Assembly: GCA_020002185.1 (NCBI GenBank)
Contig: CM034533.1
Span: forward strand, 41,378,616-41,442,615
DNA: 64,000 nucleotides
Origin: Paraescarpia echinospica
Lineage: Eukaryota; Annelida; Polychaeta; Sabellida; Siboglinidae
Direction of reading: 5' to 3'
How positions within the stretch are numbered: position 1 is the first letter of the stretch; each line of letters opens with the position of its first letter. Shown here piece by piece: positions 1 to 12,282 of the stretch. The notes under the pieces are model-generated. The model saw only the letters and a list, made by a program, of their open reading frames with translations, searched no databases and had not been told where the DNA came from. The position numbers and the translations under genes were made by a program.

Positions 1-252
1 ATGAGGATTTGTCACGATCAAACCTTCTAATGCAAGATCACATCTGATATGACAATATGCTGCTCCTTCTAGCTATATGAAAATTCTTAATTTTGTGACT
101 TATGTCTACTAAACTTAGTAGTACCAATAGACATATGACTAAAAAATAAGCCGCTAGGGTAGATGTCCATGTAATATGATGTAGTAAATTCACAATGCCC
201 CCCCCACCCTACATATTTCATGATATTTATGTCTGACATATGTGGAACATAC

Positions 253-375
253 CATCATGTTCTAATTGCCGCTGCCGTTTGTTCTGTTGATCAGCCACGT
301 CCTCGTAGTCAGGGTCAAGGTCGTCAGCTGGGTGAGGTCTCTTCTGCTCCATTGCGGCTTCACTCAGTCTATCCA
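253..375 (-). CDS. Candidate internal exon, unassigned protein
   Basis: On the minus strand a 123-bp open segment is bounded by a 3' splice site (…CTATACAG before 375) and a 5' splice site (GATG/GTATGTT at 253/252). It is symmetric (phase 1 to phase 1) and encodes 40 full codons of charged, hydrophilic sequence: DRLSEAAMEQKRPHPADDL, then an acidic DPDYEDVADQQ, then a basic NKRQRQ stretch. An internal ATG follows the first eight residues, so this could also be a first coding exon. The composition resembles a nuclear or scaffold protein, but I do not recognise the family. No partner exon was found downstream on this strand with any confidence. The exon call rests only on clean splice signals and coding-like composition. 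Confidence 0.45.
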
Positions 376-3146
376 CTGTATAGGTCAATGTTCATATATT
401 GTGATTTCAGCGAGATAATATATTATTAAATTATCACATATCATACTTAGAGGTTGTGTTAGTATACAAAGTCCCACAATACAAAAATAACTCAATGTGT
501 TTGGCTGGGTGAAAGTCTCAAAAGTAATTTTGGGTTACAAAATAAAGTGGATTTGCATATTCTGATAGCGTTTCCTAACTTGAAATGTTATAGTAATGAC
601 CTTTAGATTCAAAACAGCATTGACAATCCTGTTTCCAATTACGTTTAAATTTGTATTAATTATCAGTTGGTGTATTTTGGTGTGTAAACTGTAATGAATG
701 TATTATTGCAAAGAAGAACTTTCAGGAGCTTCTATTATAGTACATGATTTGCCGTCTTACGTAGAACCGGTACCTATCATCAATTATATTCAATATTGTG
801 TCAGTTACTCCACTACCAGAGGCAGAGAAGCAGAATGATTGATTTTAATATTAAAACAAAAGTCACAGACCGTCAGGTATTACAAAACTATGTTGTGGTG
901 TTATTGGACGATTACGTAGTACGATCATATTATCAAATACTGTAACTATCCACAACCGTTAAATTAATATAAGTTAATCATGCAAATAATTGTAGGGCCA
1001 GGATAAATATGGATGTCAACATGTGGCATCTGTAAATAATGGTACATCGCTGGTTATTAAAACAGGTGGCATCTATTTTGAAGTGAGACGTGTCACATTT
1101 ACATGGAAAGAGTTTATGTAGCTTTAGACTTAGAAGCACGACTTGAGACAGTCATGGACACAAACTGCCAAGCCCAGACCCAGGAATAGCAGGATGAGGT
1201 CGAGGATCACAGTCAGAAAACATCACAGACTCGCAGAGCCGAGCTGCACATTTCGTCTGCCACTACTTCTACCGCACTAGATGCTTTTGCGTAGAAGACA
1301 CCTCACCTTGGCTGTCAGACAACATTCATTATTAAGAGGATATCTTCAGTATTCAAAGGTGGAAACTGTATAAGATACATGTGTACCTAGGACAAATGAC
1401 AGTTGAAACGATTGCAAACCTCGGTGCACATGGGCAAGCCCAACACAGCGGCCGGAAACGAACTCTGCCTATCGTCCCATTGGCCAGGCTGTTAATATCG
1501 CGATTGGTGAATCTATAAAAAGATCGAGATTTCCTTACAAAAGGGAGGGTGGCGGGTACTGTTATCGTAACTAGAAAGTAATTTTGCCTAAACAAAACAT
1601 AGTGACGTCAAAACAACAACAACAATGATTATGTATAGCCAAGGACAAAAAATACTGAAAAGAAATCGAAATCAGCTGCAGTGACGGAACGTAGCGGTGA
1701 TGTATTTAGCAGAGACGCTACCTGGCGAATGTTATTGAACTACATTTAACCGCCAAAATGTGTGCAGTTAAAGGTTCTCAACCAATTCGATTGTTTTGCT
1801 CCTCGCGTTTCTCAGTAATTTCTCTCAACAAAACAGAGGAATCAAGTACTCCCCAATGATATCCTAGTTCGTTTATGCATACGTATTAGTTCGTTTTTAA
1901 AATTAAAACAAAAACTGCGAACTCTTTCATTTTTATTAAAAACCGGATCCGGTTTTTTGCTTCCATTTTAGCTGAGTATGGACATCGAACTTTGCGTGGA
2001 ATCGCGTTCTTGTCTTCTCGTGATCGCGAATTATGGGCGATATTGACCTTTGACCCCACCCTTTGGCGCTGTTGATGTTATGAAATTCCGAGTTTAGGCA
2101 ATGTGTGGACGTCCACGAACATATATTCCACCGACACAGCAAAATGGGCTAAATTAGACAGACAAAAACAGTACACACGCATAAAGGTGTATTTCTATTT
2201 GGGAACGACTATGGAACGAAACAAAGTAAATAGGAGTTGGCGACAGTGCCAGCGAGTGGCCGTGGGCCGTTGGGGTTAGCCCACTGTTGGTTTTCCCATA
2301 GGCATAGGCGACCATGTTAACGTTTTGTCTGATTATAAAAAAACGTGACCTATAAAATGTCTTAAACTTCTCACCTGCTGTTATCATCATCTCATTGACA
2401 TGCCGATAGATTTTAACAAAAATTGCATACTTCCAGCTCTCGTAAAATGCCTGTATGTGTGACACCCGTCAATATTTACAAATGCCGGCAAAAATTACTC
2501 CGCAAACAGGTAACACAGGCAAATTGATGCCAAATATCCTTCCGCTTATTCAAATTATCTACAAATCCACCATTTTACAGTCAACACCTTCTACAATCAC
2601 ACATGAAAATCTCCCTACTCATATGCACTTATGTCACAGCATGTGAATTTTTTACAAAATCATTTCTAAAAAATACATTAACTAGAACATGACCCAGTTG
2701 CCCGTGCCGTGGGGTCAGTCACAACATCAACAAATGAGATGCAGCATTTGCAAAGGTTCTTCCAGACAGGTTAGTAATTTAACATTATTAAGCTATAGTC
2801 ACGTATATTAATGTTGCTTGTACTAAATTTATTTAATTGTTTATCTTTTAGTCAGCCAATGGCGGTATGGGCGGCCTGGTTGGGCCCTGTTTACTATAAT
2901 ATCGACTATTATCAGCTAACAGTATGACGCTATAGCATATACCTGTCAATGATAGTGATTATATTATGTCTATGTCGTATATGGTAGTAGCCTAAGCAGG
3001 CTTGGGATAATAGTAACAGTGTAAATACATTATAAATGATCCGTAACGATTATAATTATTGAACCAATTGTAATAGGTTGAACAAAAACAATATGTACAT
3101 AATTGACTAACAACAGTAATGTAATAGTAATTAATTTAACTAATCT
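376..3146. other. Non-coding, no gene recognised
   Basis: AT-rich sequence with only short random open frames. A segment near 1765-1790 reading approximately TTAAAGGTTCTCAACCAATTCG recurs in reverse orientation near 14740-14775, so it belongs to a dispersed repeat. Nothing else was recognised. Confidence 0.6.
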
Positions 3147-6100
3147 CCCAGCAAACACATGACGTCCAGGCAACGTTGCCGTTTGGTCGCCGTACGGTAA
3201 CGTCAGAAATTACGTTGCACAACGGTTGTGACAACGTCACGTTGCAACGCTGGGTGGTGACGTACAGGCAACGTTGTAACGTTACGTCTTCTGGACGTAC
3301 CTTAATGGTCGCAAAATGACGTCTACCCGTGACGTTGTGCAGACGTTGTGGCAACGTAATCGCAGCTCAGTAATTATTTTTGCATTCTGATAATTAATCC
3401 AAATGGTGTATATATTTTGGCAACATAAAATCATCATAAATTATAATATAGACAAAATTAAATTTACATTTGTAAAAAAAACTGTATACATACATACTGG
3501 TCTAGAATACGAAGTAGTAACATTGATGACGACTTAGTATCCTCAACTAACGGTTTTACACAGGTGAGCCAAATCGCCGGTGACTAATGTAAACAACCGT
3601 AATATTTCAATTTATCGGGCGAAATTGTAAGTAACTTTTACACTAATCACCACAGGAAAGTTAACGAACAGACCATGGTGTTTTTACATGCAGTGAATGC
3701 GTTGCGTGTTGTCGCATAGTGAAGATTTTTGAACACGATTAGGCAAAAACCGGGTGCTTCCGTTTCGCGCGTGAAGTGATTAATCGTCTTAGACTTAGAG
3801 TTAGACTTACGAATGTAGTAAGCATTTCACAAACGCAACTTATGTGACGCTTTGCTTGCACGCCATTGATGAAATAAGTGGTTCTGATGAATAATACTGA
3901 TACGTTGCTGAACGATTTCAAAAAGTTTTGGTGAAAACTACATATTTGTAACTTATGGTTGCGTTAGGCAGAAATTAACCGTTACTAGGCGTCGGCATCA
4001 TCATTCGTTACCGAGTGGTCCGCTGTGAAAGTAGGCCACACTCACACTGGCTACACCACACTAACATTTTGTGTGGCGTGTTCATTTGATGACTGGAAAC
4101 ATTCTAAAGCATAAATGTGTTTAGGAATTAAGTAATTACTGCTGCGGGAGGGAGAGTTGTTGGGCCGTTGACAAATATTGAACTCAGTCCGGCCCCCCAC
4201 CCTCCGGGTGAAGGTTGACAGGCCGTGTCCCGGATGTTTCGGCCCATGACAGGTTCGGCCCACACTCATACACAGACTCACGCATAGCATACATTGCAAC
4301 TGTCAGTTAGGATGGTGTATTTTATTACAGTTTACTATTTTCATTGTTATGAAATATGTGAAAACTTTGGAGGAAAAGTTAAGCATGTTCTATATACAAT
4401 TTAATTAATACTGACAATTTAATTGATATTTAATTAAGACATGTAAATTAAGCAATAATGTTTCAAATTAAAGGGTGTGTGAAATGCTTGAACAACTATT
4501 GCCCAAACATAAAAACGTACCATTTACAGAATGTGTGACCATGATTTGATGAGGATGGAGCCACGATATATTTTTTATGATTTTACAAACTTGGACATCA
4601 TCGCCACTGGGCATTTGGTTTGACTAGCTCCTATCTATAATCAATGCAACTTTTTTTTTCATTTTGTTTCATTAATAGATATGTCCCACACTCTACCCAG
4701 CCAACCCCATAGGGTGATTAATCAGGGGGACATTAGTGGCCACTGGGCAGTTTCTGATACTGACCACTTAACTTCATTCATAGAATACATTATGTTGCTA
4801 AATGCGTAATATGGCTAAATGCGTATTATATAATAACCCAATAGCGTAGATTAAGCATCACAGTACAGAACACAGTATCTGACTAAACATGATTAGCACT
4901 GTATACTCTGCAAGTTATATGACCAGCATGATGCAAACATTCTAAAACTCATTAAGGCCACTACTGTTTACAGGCAGCCAGTGGGGGTCAACTGCAGCAT
5001 CACCTGGTGCTTGCTCAAAGCAATTCTCCATATAGTAAAAACCCTTATATATAATTTAAATAATTGCTTTAAACATCCAACTAAGATTATATCAAATAAT
5101 GGACTGTCTTCCACTTAACAATGTGGTATAATTACAAAAGGGAAATAATAACTTAAGAGTACTACTGAACAGGTTGACACTCACCAAAATTAAATGTCTC
5201 CTCCTGGTTGTGTGAAACCCGAGCCAGCCTAGCAAACAGCTGCTGTGCCCTAGGGATAGTTTATCTCATACTGTTCAAGTAATTGGTTAATCATAGTAAT
5301 TCATTACTTAAATATAATTATAATCACATCCTCACACCAAAAAATATTGAAATTAAATTACGAGTGCACACTTTTTTATTATTAAGCAATTTATGTGACA
5401 TCGCTTATTGATAGCAGAACTGGTAACGTTGGCCATCCCACTTCACTTTATATTCATATCCATATCTATACATTCTTGACAAGAAAAACCCAAACCGTGA
5501 AATTCTAGCTGTTGGTCTGTTGAATTCATGCTCACATATCAAAGGGATGTCCATAAATTGCCGTAACACTCGTTTGTTTTTGACATCGTGATCCTGACAG
5601 GCCATCATGGATTTTCCATGCCCCCATTGAATTGAATTTCACATTATTTTACCTCTCTCCACTGTGGTCCTACATTTAAATGCAATAGCCCTAACCTATT
5701 CCCTGTAGAAGAACATCTGTGATAGGAATTTTATGTAGATTTGCGTTTGTCCTTATAAATAGATTCTCAGAGTTTGGAAATTATGACATGGATCTATACG
5801 AGTACACATTTATTGAAGATGGCTCGACACTATTGACTAACTTATTCCATCATTTAATTCGAGGGGTATTCCATTAAAATATTTTTCCTCGCCTCTAGTC
5901 ATCTGAAATAGTAAAATATAATTATGTCATATTTAGATATCCCTCAAATTTCTGCCCTCCCCAACTAGATTTAAATGGTAATTACTTGTTAATGTATTAA
6001 ACTAATCACAATGCCTAATTTGCAGAATCGTGCCACAGAAAGCACAGTGCCAACAGGATCACGAATGACAGTCACAACATTGGCATCAGACGAAGATCAG

Positions 6101-6703
6101 TGACTCGCAGAATCAAAGAGACTTGCAGTGATAAAGAAACCCAATGGAGACGAGGACGATAATTAAATATTGATTTTTGTATAACTTCAGTAAAAATAAA
6201 TTTATTTTCAAATGAAATTGACTGTCTCATGTAATTCATATTCTGAAAAGGAATTACTACAAAGATCGTAGGTGTCTGAAAAGGGGGTGGGGTGGTCGTG
6301 CAAAAGTTGCTGGAAGGTGCATAAAAGGTTGTGTAATGGTTGCTGGAAGGTTCCAAAAAGTTTGTGGGAAGGTCAACGATAGGTTGCGTAATGGTTGCTG
6401 GAAGGTTCCAAAAAGGTTGTAGGAAGGTCACCGATATGTTGTGTAATGGTTGCTGGAAGGTTCCAAAAGGGTTGTGGGAAGGTCACCTATAGGTTGTGTA
6501 ATGGTTGCTGGAAGGTTCCAAAAAGGTTGTGGGAAGGTCACCAATAGGTTGTGTATTGGTTGCTAGAAGGTCACTTCACAACGTTGTCGCAACGTCGATG
6601 GGAGTCCACACAATTACGTTGTAGCAACGTCACTTCACAACGTCATCATAACCAAAACGTGACGTTGTGGCAACGTCGTCACAACGTTATTTTGTTTGCT
6701 GGG
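3147..6703. mobile_element. TIR-bounded region, probable non-autonomous DNA transposon
   Basis: The left end starts CCCAGCAAACACATGACGT at 3147. The right end at 6703 reads, on the other strand, CCCAGCAAACAAAATAACGT, giving inverted termini about 20 bp long with few mismatches. Inside both ends lie arrays of short near-palindromes of the type ACGTTGTGGCAACGT (3157-3356 and about 6575-6690). The interior has no transposase-like frame. Flanking bases do not give a clear target-site duplication (TAATCT on the left, CTATTAC on the right), so the superfamily is undetermined. It may be one 3.6-kb element or two solo copies of the same family. Confidence 0.55.
6290..6580. repeat. 55-bp tandem repeat, about five copies
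   Basis: The phrase GGTTGCTGGAAGGTT recurs at 6338, 6393, 6448, 6503 and (as GGTTGCTAGAAGG) 6558, a constant 55-bp spacing. Each unit also carries CCAAAAAGGTTGTGGGAAGG and GGTTGTGTAATGG. It sits immediately inside the right terminus of the TIR-bounded region. Confidence 0.9.
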
Positions 6704-7200
6704 CTATTACTTTTATATTAAAAATTACTATTATTGGATATTAAACAATTTAATATGAATTCAATTGTAATTGTATGTAATCTTGGCATTTAATTATTTA
6801 CAAGGAAAAGAATATTCCAGTAGTTTCACCAGGTTTTTTGATTGCCCCCTTCTGTGAGTTTTTATGATGTTCAGAAAACCAGAGCCCCTATGAAATTTAA
6901 TGTTCATAACATGTATATATATATAGATAGCTTTTGACCGTTTGCATTGGTTGCATTTGGCAGGTAGTCGTTCATTGCACTGCAACTTTTGCAAGTACAG
7001 TGTACATTAAAATGATTATTGTTATTTTTATTAATACATGTACTATATTTTCAGAACTCGAGGTGTGTCAACACCACATGCAGATGTGTGCTTCAAAGCT
7101 CTTCACCTTCAGGTAAATAAGTGTTGTCAAATGTGGTTACTCTGTCACCAAACCTGTTATCAAAATTATAAATACAAGCAATAAACAAGTATGTCATAGA
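6704..7200. other. Non-coding, nothing recognised
   Basis: AT-rich sequence with a short ATATAT run at about 6915. No gene or repeat recognised. Confidence 0.5.
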
Positions 7201-7293
7201 CGGATCCAGGCGGGCCCCTCTAGACCTTTAGAATTTGGCGTGTCTGCAAATCTTTTATAATAAGAAGACAGTGTTCAGCAAAAAACAGAAAAC

Positions 7294-8122
7294 ATGACAG
7301 GCGTGAAGGTGACAGGGGAGAAAGTGACCGTAGTGAAGGAGGTAGCCGGGGAAAAGGGACGGGAGAGGAGAGAAGAAAATGTGATGGGAGGAAAGAAGAA
7401 GGGACGAAAGGAAGTGAGAGTAAATGTGCTAGAAGAGAAGATGACAGGAGGAAAGGGGACAAGAGAAAATGCGACAGAAAAGAAGGGAATGGAAGAGAAT
7501 GTGACAGGAGAGAAGACGACAAGAGGAAAAGACAACAACCAGACATATGCAAACCGGAGGAGCTACTCCGAGGCAGTGATTGAGGGGGCAAGGAGAAAAG
7601 AGAGAGTGTTTATGGGCGATTCAATTCTGAGAAAAACAGACAAGACTATATGCGAGGGGAAGGACGTTGTTGTATGTCTACCGGGGGCTAGGATAGAGCA
7701 TGTGACCGAAAGGGTAGAGAAGGTATTGGGGCATGGCAAGGGAGGGTCTATACTAGTACACGTTGGGACAAACAATGCAGACAAGGAGGGAACAACTGGG
7801 ATAGTTCAGAAGTACAGACATCTAGTGAGGAAGCTAAAGAAGACAAGAGTGGAACAGGTTATTCTCTCAGGAATTTTGCCAGTAATGGGAGGAAGGGGGG
7901 GCAAGATACAGAAACTGTAAGAGGATGGCGATCAATGCACTAGTTGAGCAGATGTGTGAGGAAGAGGGCGTGGGATTCATAGATTTATGGGGGTACTTTG
8001 TTGGGAGAGAAGATATGTACATGAGAGATGGCCTCCATCTAAGTGGAAAGGGGGCAGCAGTATTCTCAGAGAATCTGCTGCGATCTGTTGACAGTGGGAC
8101 AGGTTGCATCTATTTAAACTAA
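7294..8122 (+). pseudogene. CR1-like LINE ORF1 (SGNH esterase), one frameshift
   Basis: ORF1 of a non-LTR retrotransposon. Residues 1 to about 95 are a low-complexity Lys/Glu/Gly/Thr region with degenerate repeats of the type ENVTGEKTT. An SGNH-hydrolase domain follows. Block I is FMGDSILR with the catalytic Ser, block III is VGTNN, and block V is RDGLHLS with the Asp-x-x-His pair. The first frame runs 7294-7920; homology continues at about 7902-8122 in the next frame. The break coincides with a run of seven G at 7895-7901, where one extra base explains the shift. SGNH/esterase ORF1 proteins are known from CR1-clade elements, where they are thought to act in RNP or lipid interactions. ORF2 begins at its 3' end. 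Confidence 0.88.
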
Positions 8123-11001
8123 ATTCGCAGGGGGGACTCGCAGAGAAGCCTGAAACTGGAGGCATAGATAAAGGCAGCAAAAATAATTCAGCAAAGAACA
8201 GTCTGGAAAACTGTTCTGAAGCTGGGTATAAATGTGTTTGTTTAAATGCAAGGAGTATAGTAAACAAAAGAAATGAACTAAACATTATGGTAGAAGATAT
8301 TGACCCTCACATAATAGGTATAACCGAATCATGGGCAACCACCGATATATCAGATGCCGAATTGGGACTGACAGGATATGTCATGTTTAGGAAAGATAGA
8401 ATAGGAAGAAGGGGAGGTGGAGTTATTTTATATATTAAAGAATCTATCCAGGCTTATGAAATAAAATTAGACAGAGAAGCAGATTGCGAAGAAGCTGTTT
8501 GGTGTAACATAGTTACAGGAAACTCAACGTTAACGGTTGGATTAGTTTATCGAAGTCCAAACATAAGCATAGAAGAGAATGAAAAAATACAAAACGCTAT
8601 AAGGGAAGTGAGCAAACGGGACTGTGTTATTATGGGGGATTTTAACCATGGGCATATAAAATGGAAATCTCTACAGAGTATGGGTAGTGAGGACCACAAG
8701 TTTTTAGTTTTAGTACAAGATAGTTTCCTTTCTCAACATGTGCTAGAACCAACCAGGGGAGAGAATGTGTTAGACTTAGTTTTGTCCTCACAGAATGAAT
8801 TAGTTGACAATGTTAAATTATGTGAGCCTCTGGGAAGTAGTGATCACAACCAGATACATTTTACCATCAAAGTAAAATCAGAAAGAAATAATAAAAAGCA
8901 GTTCAGGAGAAATTTCCACAAAGGAAGATATAAGGAAATGAGGAAATATTTAGCAAAGATAGACTGGAATAATACACTGAAGAATAAGACAGCAACAGAA
9001 TGCTGGAATATCTTAAAGAATGAAATAGAGTGCATCGTAGATAAATTTGTTCCCTTCAAAAAACAAGGGAAACGGACCAGAAAGAAATACTTATCGAAAG
9101 AAGCCATTAGAAAAATTAAGTATAAACAAATGATGTGGAAGTCATATAGACGTACTGGCAATGACGAAGACTACAACATTTATAAAGAAGCACTAAACCA
9201 AGCTACAGCTGAAATTAGAAATTCAAAGAGAAGCTATGAACATAAATTAGCTTGTAATATAAAACATGACAGCAAGAGTTTTTATGCGTATGTTCGAAGC
9301 AAACAGAAAGTTCAGGATAAGGTCGGTCCTCTAGAAGATAGTGCTGGAAATATAATATCAGAAGGATTCTTAATGGCTGAAGACCTAAATGAGTATTTTA
9401 GTTCAGTGTTTACCAGAGAAGACACTAGTTCACTGCCAGTACCAGAGGCTAAGTTCAAGGGGGCAGAATCAGACTATTTAAGACAGTTAATTGTAACCCC
9501 AGAAATGGTAGCTAAGAAAATTAGGGCTATGAAGGATAATAAATCACCTGGAGTGGATGGTATTCCACCCAAACTACTATTGGAAATTGTAGAACAAATT
9601 AGCATACCGCTTGCAACAGTTTTCAACTTGTCATTAGAAGAGGGAGTGGTTCCTTTAGAATGGAAAGAAGCAAACATTATACCGTTATTTAGAAAAGGTT
9701 CGAGAAACAAGTCAAATAATTATAGACCAGTTAGTTTAACATCGGTGATTTGTAAATTATTAGAAACACTAATTAAAGATCACATGGTGGATTTTCTTGT
9801 TAAACATAACTTGATAAACCCATCTCAACATGGGTTTCTAAAAGCGAGGTCATGCTTAACAAATATGTTATGTTTTTTGGAAGATATCACTAAGTGGGTA
9901 GATGATGGATCACCAGTAGATATCATCTACTTAGATTTTCAAAAAGCTTTCGACAAAGTGCCACATCAGAGATTACTGCTTAAACTAAAAGCCCATGGCA
10001 TAGGAAATGGTATAATGAACTGGATAGAAAAATGGCTGATTGACAGAAGACAACGGGTAGTTGTTGATGGGGAGGCTTCAAACTGGAAATCATTTTTGAG
10101 TGGGGTTCCACAGGGATCAGTACTGGGACCTATATTATTCTTAATATATATAAACGATTTGGACGATGATATAGCTAGCAAGGTGTTGAAATTTGCAGAT
10201 GATACAAAAGTGTTTAGAAGGATTAAAAGTGATGGAGATAGACAGCATTTACAAGATGATCTTGACAGGTTGATCAAATGGTCTGAAAAGTGGCAAATGT
10301 TGTTCAATTTTGGGAAATGTAAATGCCTTCACACAGGACATGGGAACGAATATGTAGAATATACAATGGGGGGAACTGTACTAAGTACTACTGTAAAAGA
10401 AAAAGACTTAGGGCTGACAATTAGTGCTGACATGAAGGTTTCAGAGCAGTGTGGAATTGCAGCTTCAAAGGGAAATCAAATCCTTGGATTGATTAGGCGA
10501 AATATAGCATATAAAGAAAAAGAACTAATAATACCGCTGTACAAAACAATAGTTAGGCCTCATTTAGAATATTGTATACAAGCGTGGAGGCCATACCGCA
10601 AGAAGGACATAGATATGCTAGAAAGAGTACAGAGGAGAGCGACTAAAATGATACCAAAACTGAGGGATCTTAGTTATGAAAAACGCCTAAAAGAATGTGG
10701 TTTAACAACACTAGAGACCAGGAGATTGAGAGGAGATCAGATAGAAGTGTTTAAAATATTGAATGGTTATGAAAATATTGATAGAAATGTGTTTTTTTCA
10801 GTTAAGAAAGATAGAAAGACTAGAGGACATGAAGTTACATTAGTAAAGGAGCAGTGTAGATTAGACGTGAGAAAGTTCTAATTTTCACAAAGGACTGTGA
10901 ATGAATGGAACAGATTATCTGATGATTGTGTGGATGCTAGTAGTGTGAATATGTTTAAAAATAAAATCGACACATACCTCAGAAGGGCTGGATATATGTA
11001 G
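8104..11001 (+). pseudogene. CR1-like LINE ORF2: endonuclease and reverse transcriptase
   Basis: The N-terminal third is an apurinic-type endonuclease (CLNARSIVNKRNEL, GITESW, GLVYRSP, MGDFNH, GSSDHNQI). The central part is a reverse transcriptase with DNKSPGVDGIPP, NNYRPVSLTS, YLDFQKAFDKVPH, GVPQGSVLGP and the catalytic FADD at 10192-10203. The conserved C-terminal LEYCIQAWRP…ERVQRRATKMIP block follows. The frame is open to 10881, where TAA replaces a sense codon. The same frame then continues with the family-typical FSQRTVNEWNRLS to a TAG at 10999-11001. The only visible damage is therefore one nonsense codon. The frame is open upstream of 8104 and overlaps the ORF1 end. The first in-frame ATG is near 8287, so translation may be coupled to ORF1. 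Confidence 0.93.
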
Positions 11002-11397
11002 ATAAAAGGGTTGGACTCTCAATAAGCCAAAGGGCTTCCTTGTCCACCTGCCATCTAGAGTTAATTCTCTGGATGGCAATCTTGTTAAATAATGGGCCCA
11101 TGCAACTGTGTCCTCCCAGACCGTTTGAAATGTGCCCCAGTTTAGGTGATAATAATAAGCTGAAAGTTATGGCGTTTTCTAACATCACCATTCCAGTGGA
11201 GCAGGTGAAGTTATGGCAGCTTGGTAGCGACAACATTTAGACTACACCATTTGGTTCGACCGCCAGTGGAGGTTTTTGTGCCCCCCAGACTCGATTTCTG
11301 GATCCATCCCCGTATGTGATAATAGTCCTCGTTAAATTGTATATTGTTAGAAATGCATGTGAATTAAAGTAAAGACAATGTAAAGTAATCATAATTG

Positions 11398-11442
11398 TTT
11401 TTTTTAACAAAGAATCATAATTTATGGTTCTTTGTTAAAAAA
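11398..11442. repeat. Inverted repeat, about 20-bp arms
   Basis: TTTTTTAACAAAGAATCAT and its near-perfect complement surround a centre of ATAATTTATG. The 15-bp core arm has one mismatch and is extended by T-run/A-run pairing. It could form a hairpin. No flanking duplication was identified. Confidence 0.75.
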
Positions 11443-11589
11443 CATCAATATGATATCAAATTCGAGAACTTTGTAGTTTATGCAATGCTTGGTATGTATG
11501 TTTACAACTCGCAAATAATAGTGACTAGACTAGTCAGGGTCATCGCCATGTGACTGAGAATTACATGTACAATCACTACCGGTACATGC

Positions 11590-11740
11590 TACATTGCTCA
11601 GGTTTACTCAGCTGTATGAAGAGTACCGAATGCTTCCCACATAAGTTGAGATGGTGTTCGATTTAACAAGTCTGCCAGGGAGTCAAGTGTAAAGCGCTTT
11701 GAGCAATCCTGAGGACTGGATACACACCATATCAGAACTA
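11590..11740 (+). mobile_element. SINE fragment (3' body)
   Basis: The segments GAATGCTTCCCACATAAGTTG, GGTGTTCGATT, AGTCTGCCAGGGAGTCA and TGTAAAGCGCTTTGAGCAATC match, in the same order, the body of the minus-strand element at 18098-18425. The AAAGCGCTTTGAGC motif is common in SINE/LINE 3' tails. The tRNA-like head is missing or decayed. Confidence 0.6.
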
Positions 11741-11744
11741 ACTT

Positions 11745-12240
11745 TGCTGAAGTGTTGTTTATAAAATAATTAGTACAATGGGTACAGGTGTATAATCATC
11801 ATGTGAAATGAAAATATAATGTAAATTATTTGTGAAAATATAAACCAGTGATAAAAAAGAATAATTTAGAAATATGAAACATGGCATGAAAAATATAACA
11901 GTCCTCATGATACATAGAGAACTTAAACAAGTAAAATGTTGCTTGCTGTCAGTGTATCAATAGATTGTTGTTGAAAAATTTGAAAAGGCTTTCAATACCA
12001 TTACTTCATCACAAACTTGTGTTGTACATAACAAGTACCTGGTGTACATTGCAAGAACTCAGCTGGCTGCCACTGGCTATCAGCAACACAAAAACAATTA
12101 AACCCTACCACTGTAACAATGCTGGATAATTGATGTATTTTTTCATGGACACTGCTAAAAGTTAAAGTTTAATTGAATACAAATACCATGTATTATCGAC
12201 TTTCGATAAATGTGTCATCACATATCAAATATCATACATG
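11745..12240. other. Non-coding, nothing recognised
   Basis: AT-rich, with no coherent open frame or repeat recognised. Confidence 0.5.
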
Positions 12241-12282
12241 TCAGAGCCATGCTAATTGTCACTTTGTCTCCGGTATAGGTAG

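Larger units (their letters stand above)
7200..11080 (+). mobile_element. Nearly full-length CR1-like non-LTR retrotransposon
   Basis: ORF1 (esterase) and ORF2 (EN-RT) lie in order, with a short 3' UTR after 11001 (…CAATAAGCCAAAGGGCTTCC at about 11020). The exact 5' end is not fixed. The organisation with an SGNH esterase in ORF1 plus an AP endonuclease and RT supports CR1. The two inactivating changes are small, suggesting a fairly recent insertion. Both flanks carry GGATCCA-containing segments (about 7200 and 11276-11316) that look like ends of another element. Confidence 0.8.

Noticed and set aside
6072..6431. 119-codon minus-strand frame with repeated NLPATIT-type strings.
   Set aside because: It is translation of the 55-bp tandem repeat and flank; no codon constraint is expected and the unit is not a multiple of three.
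7220..7591. Two long minus-strand frames rich in Ser/Phe/Leu.
   Set aside because: Antisense shadow of the purine-rich LINE ORF1 N-terminus.
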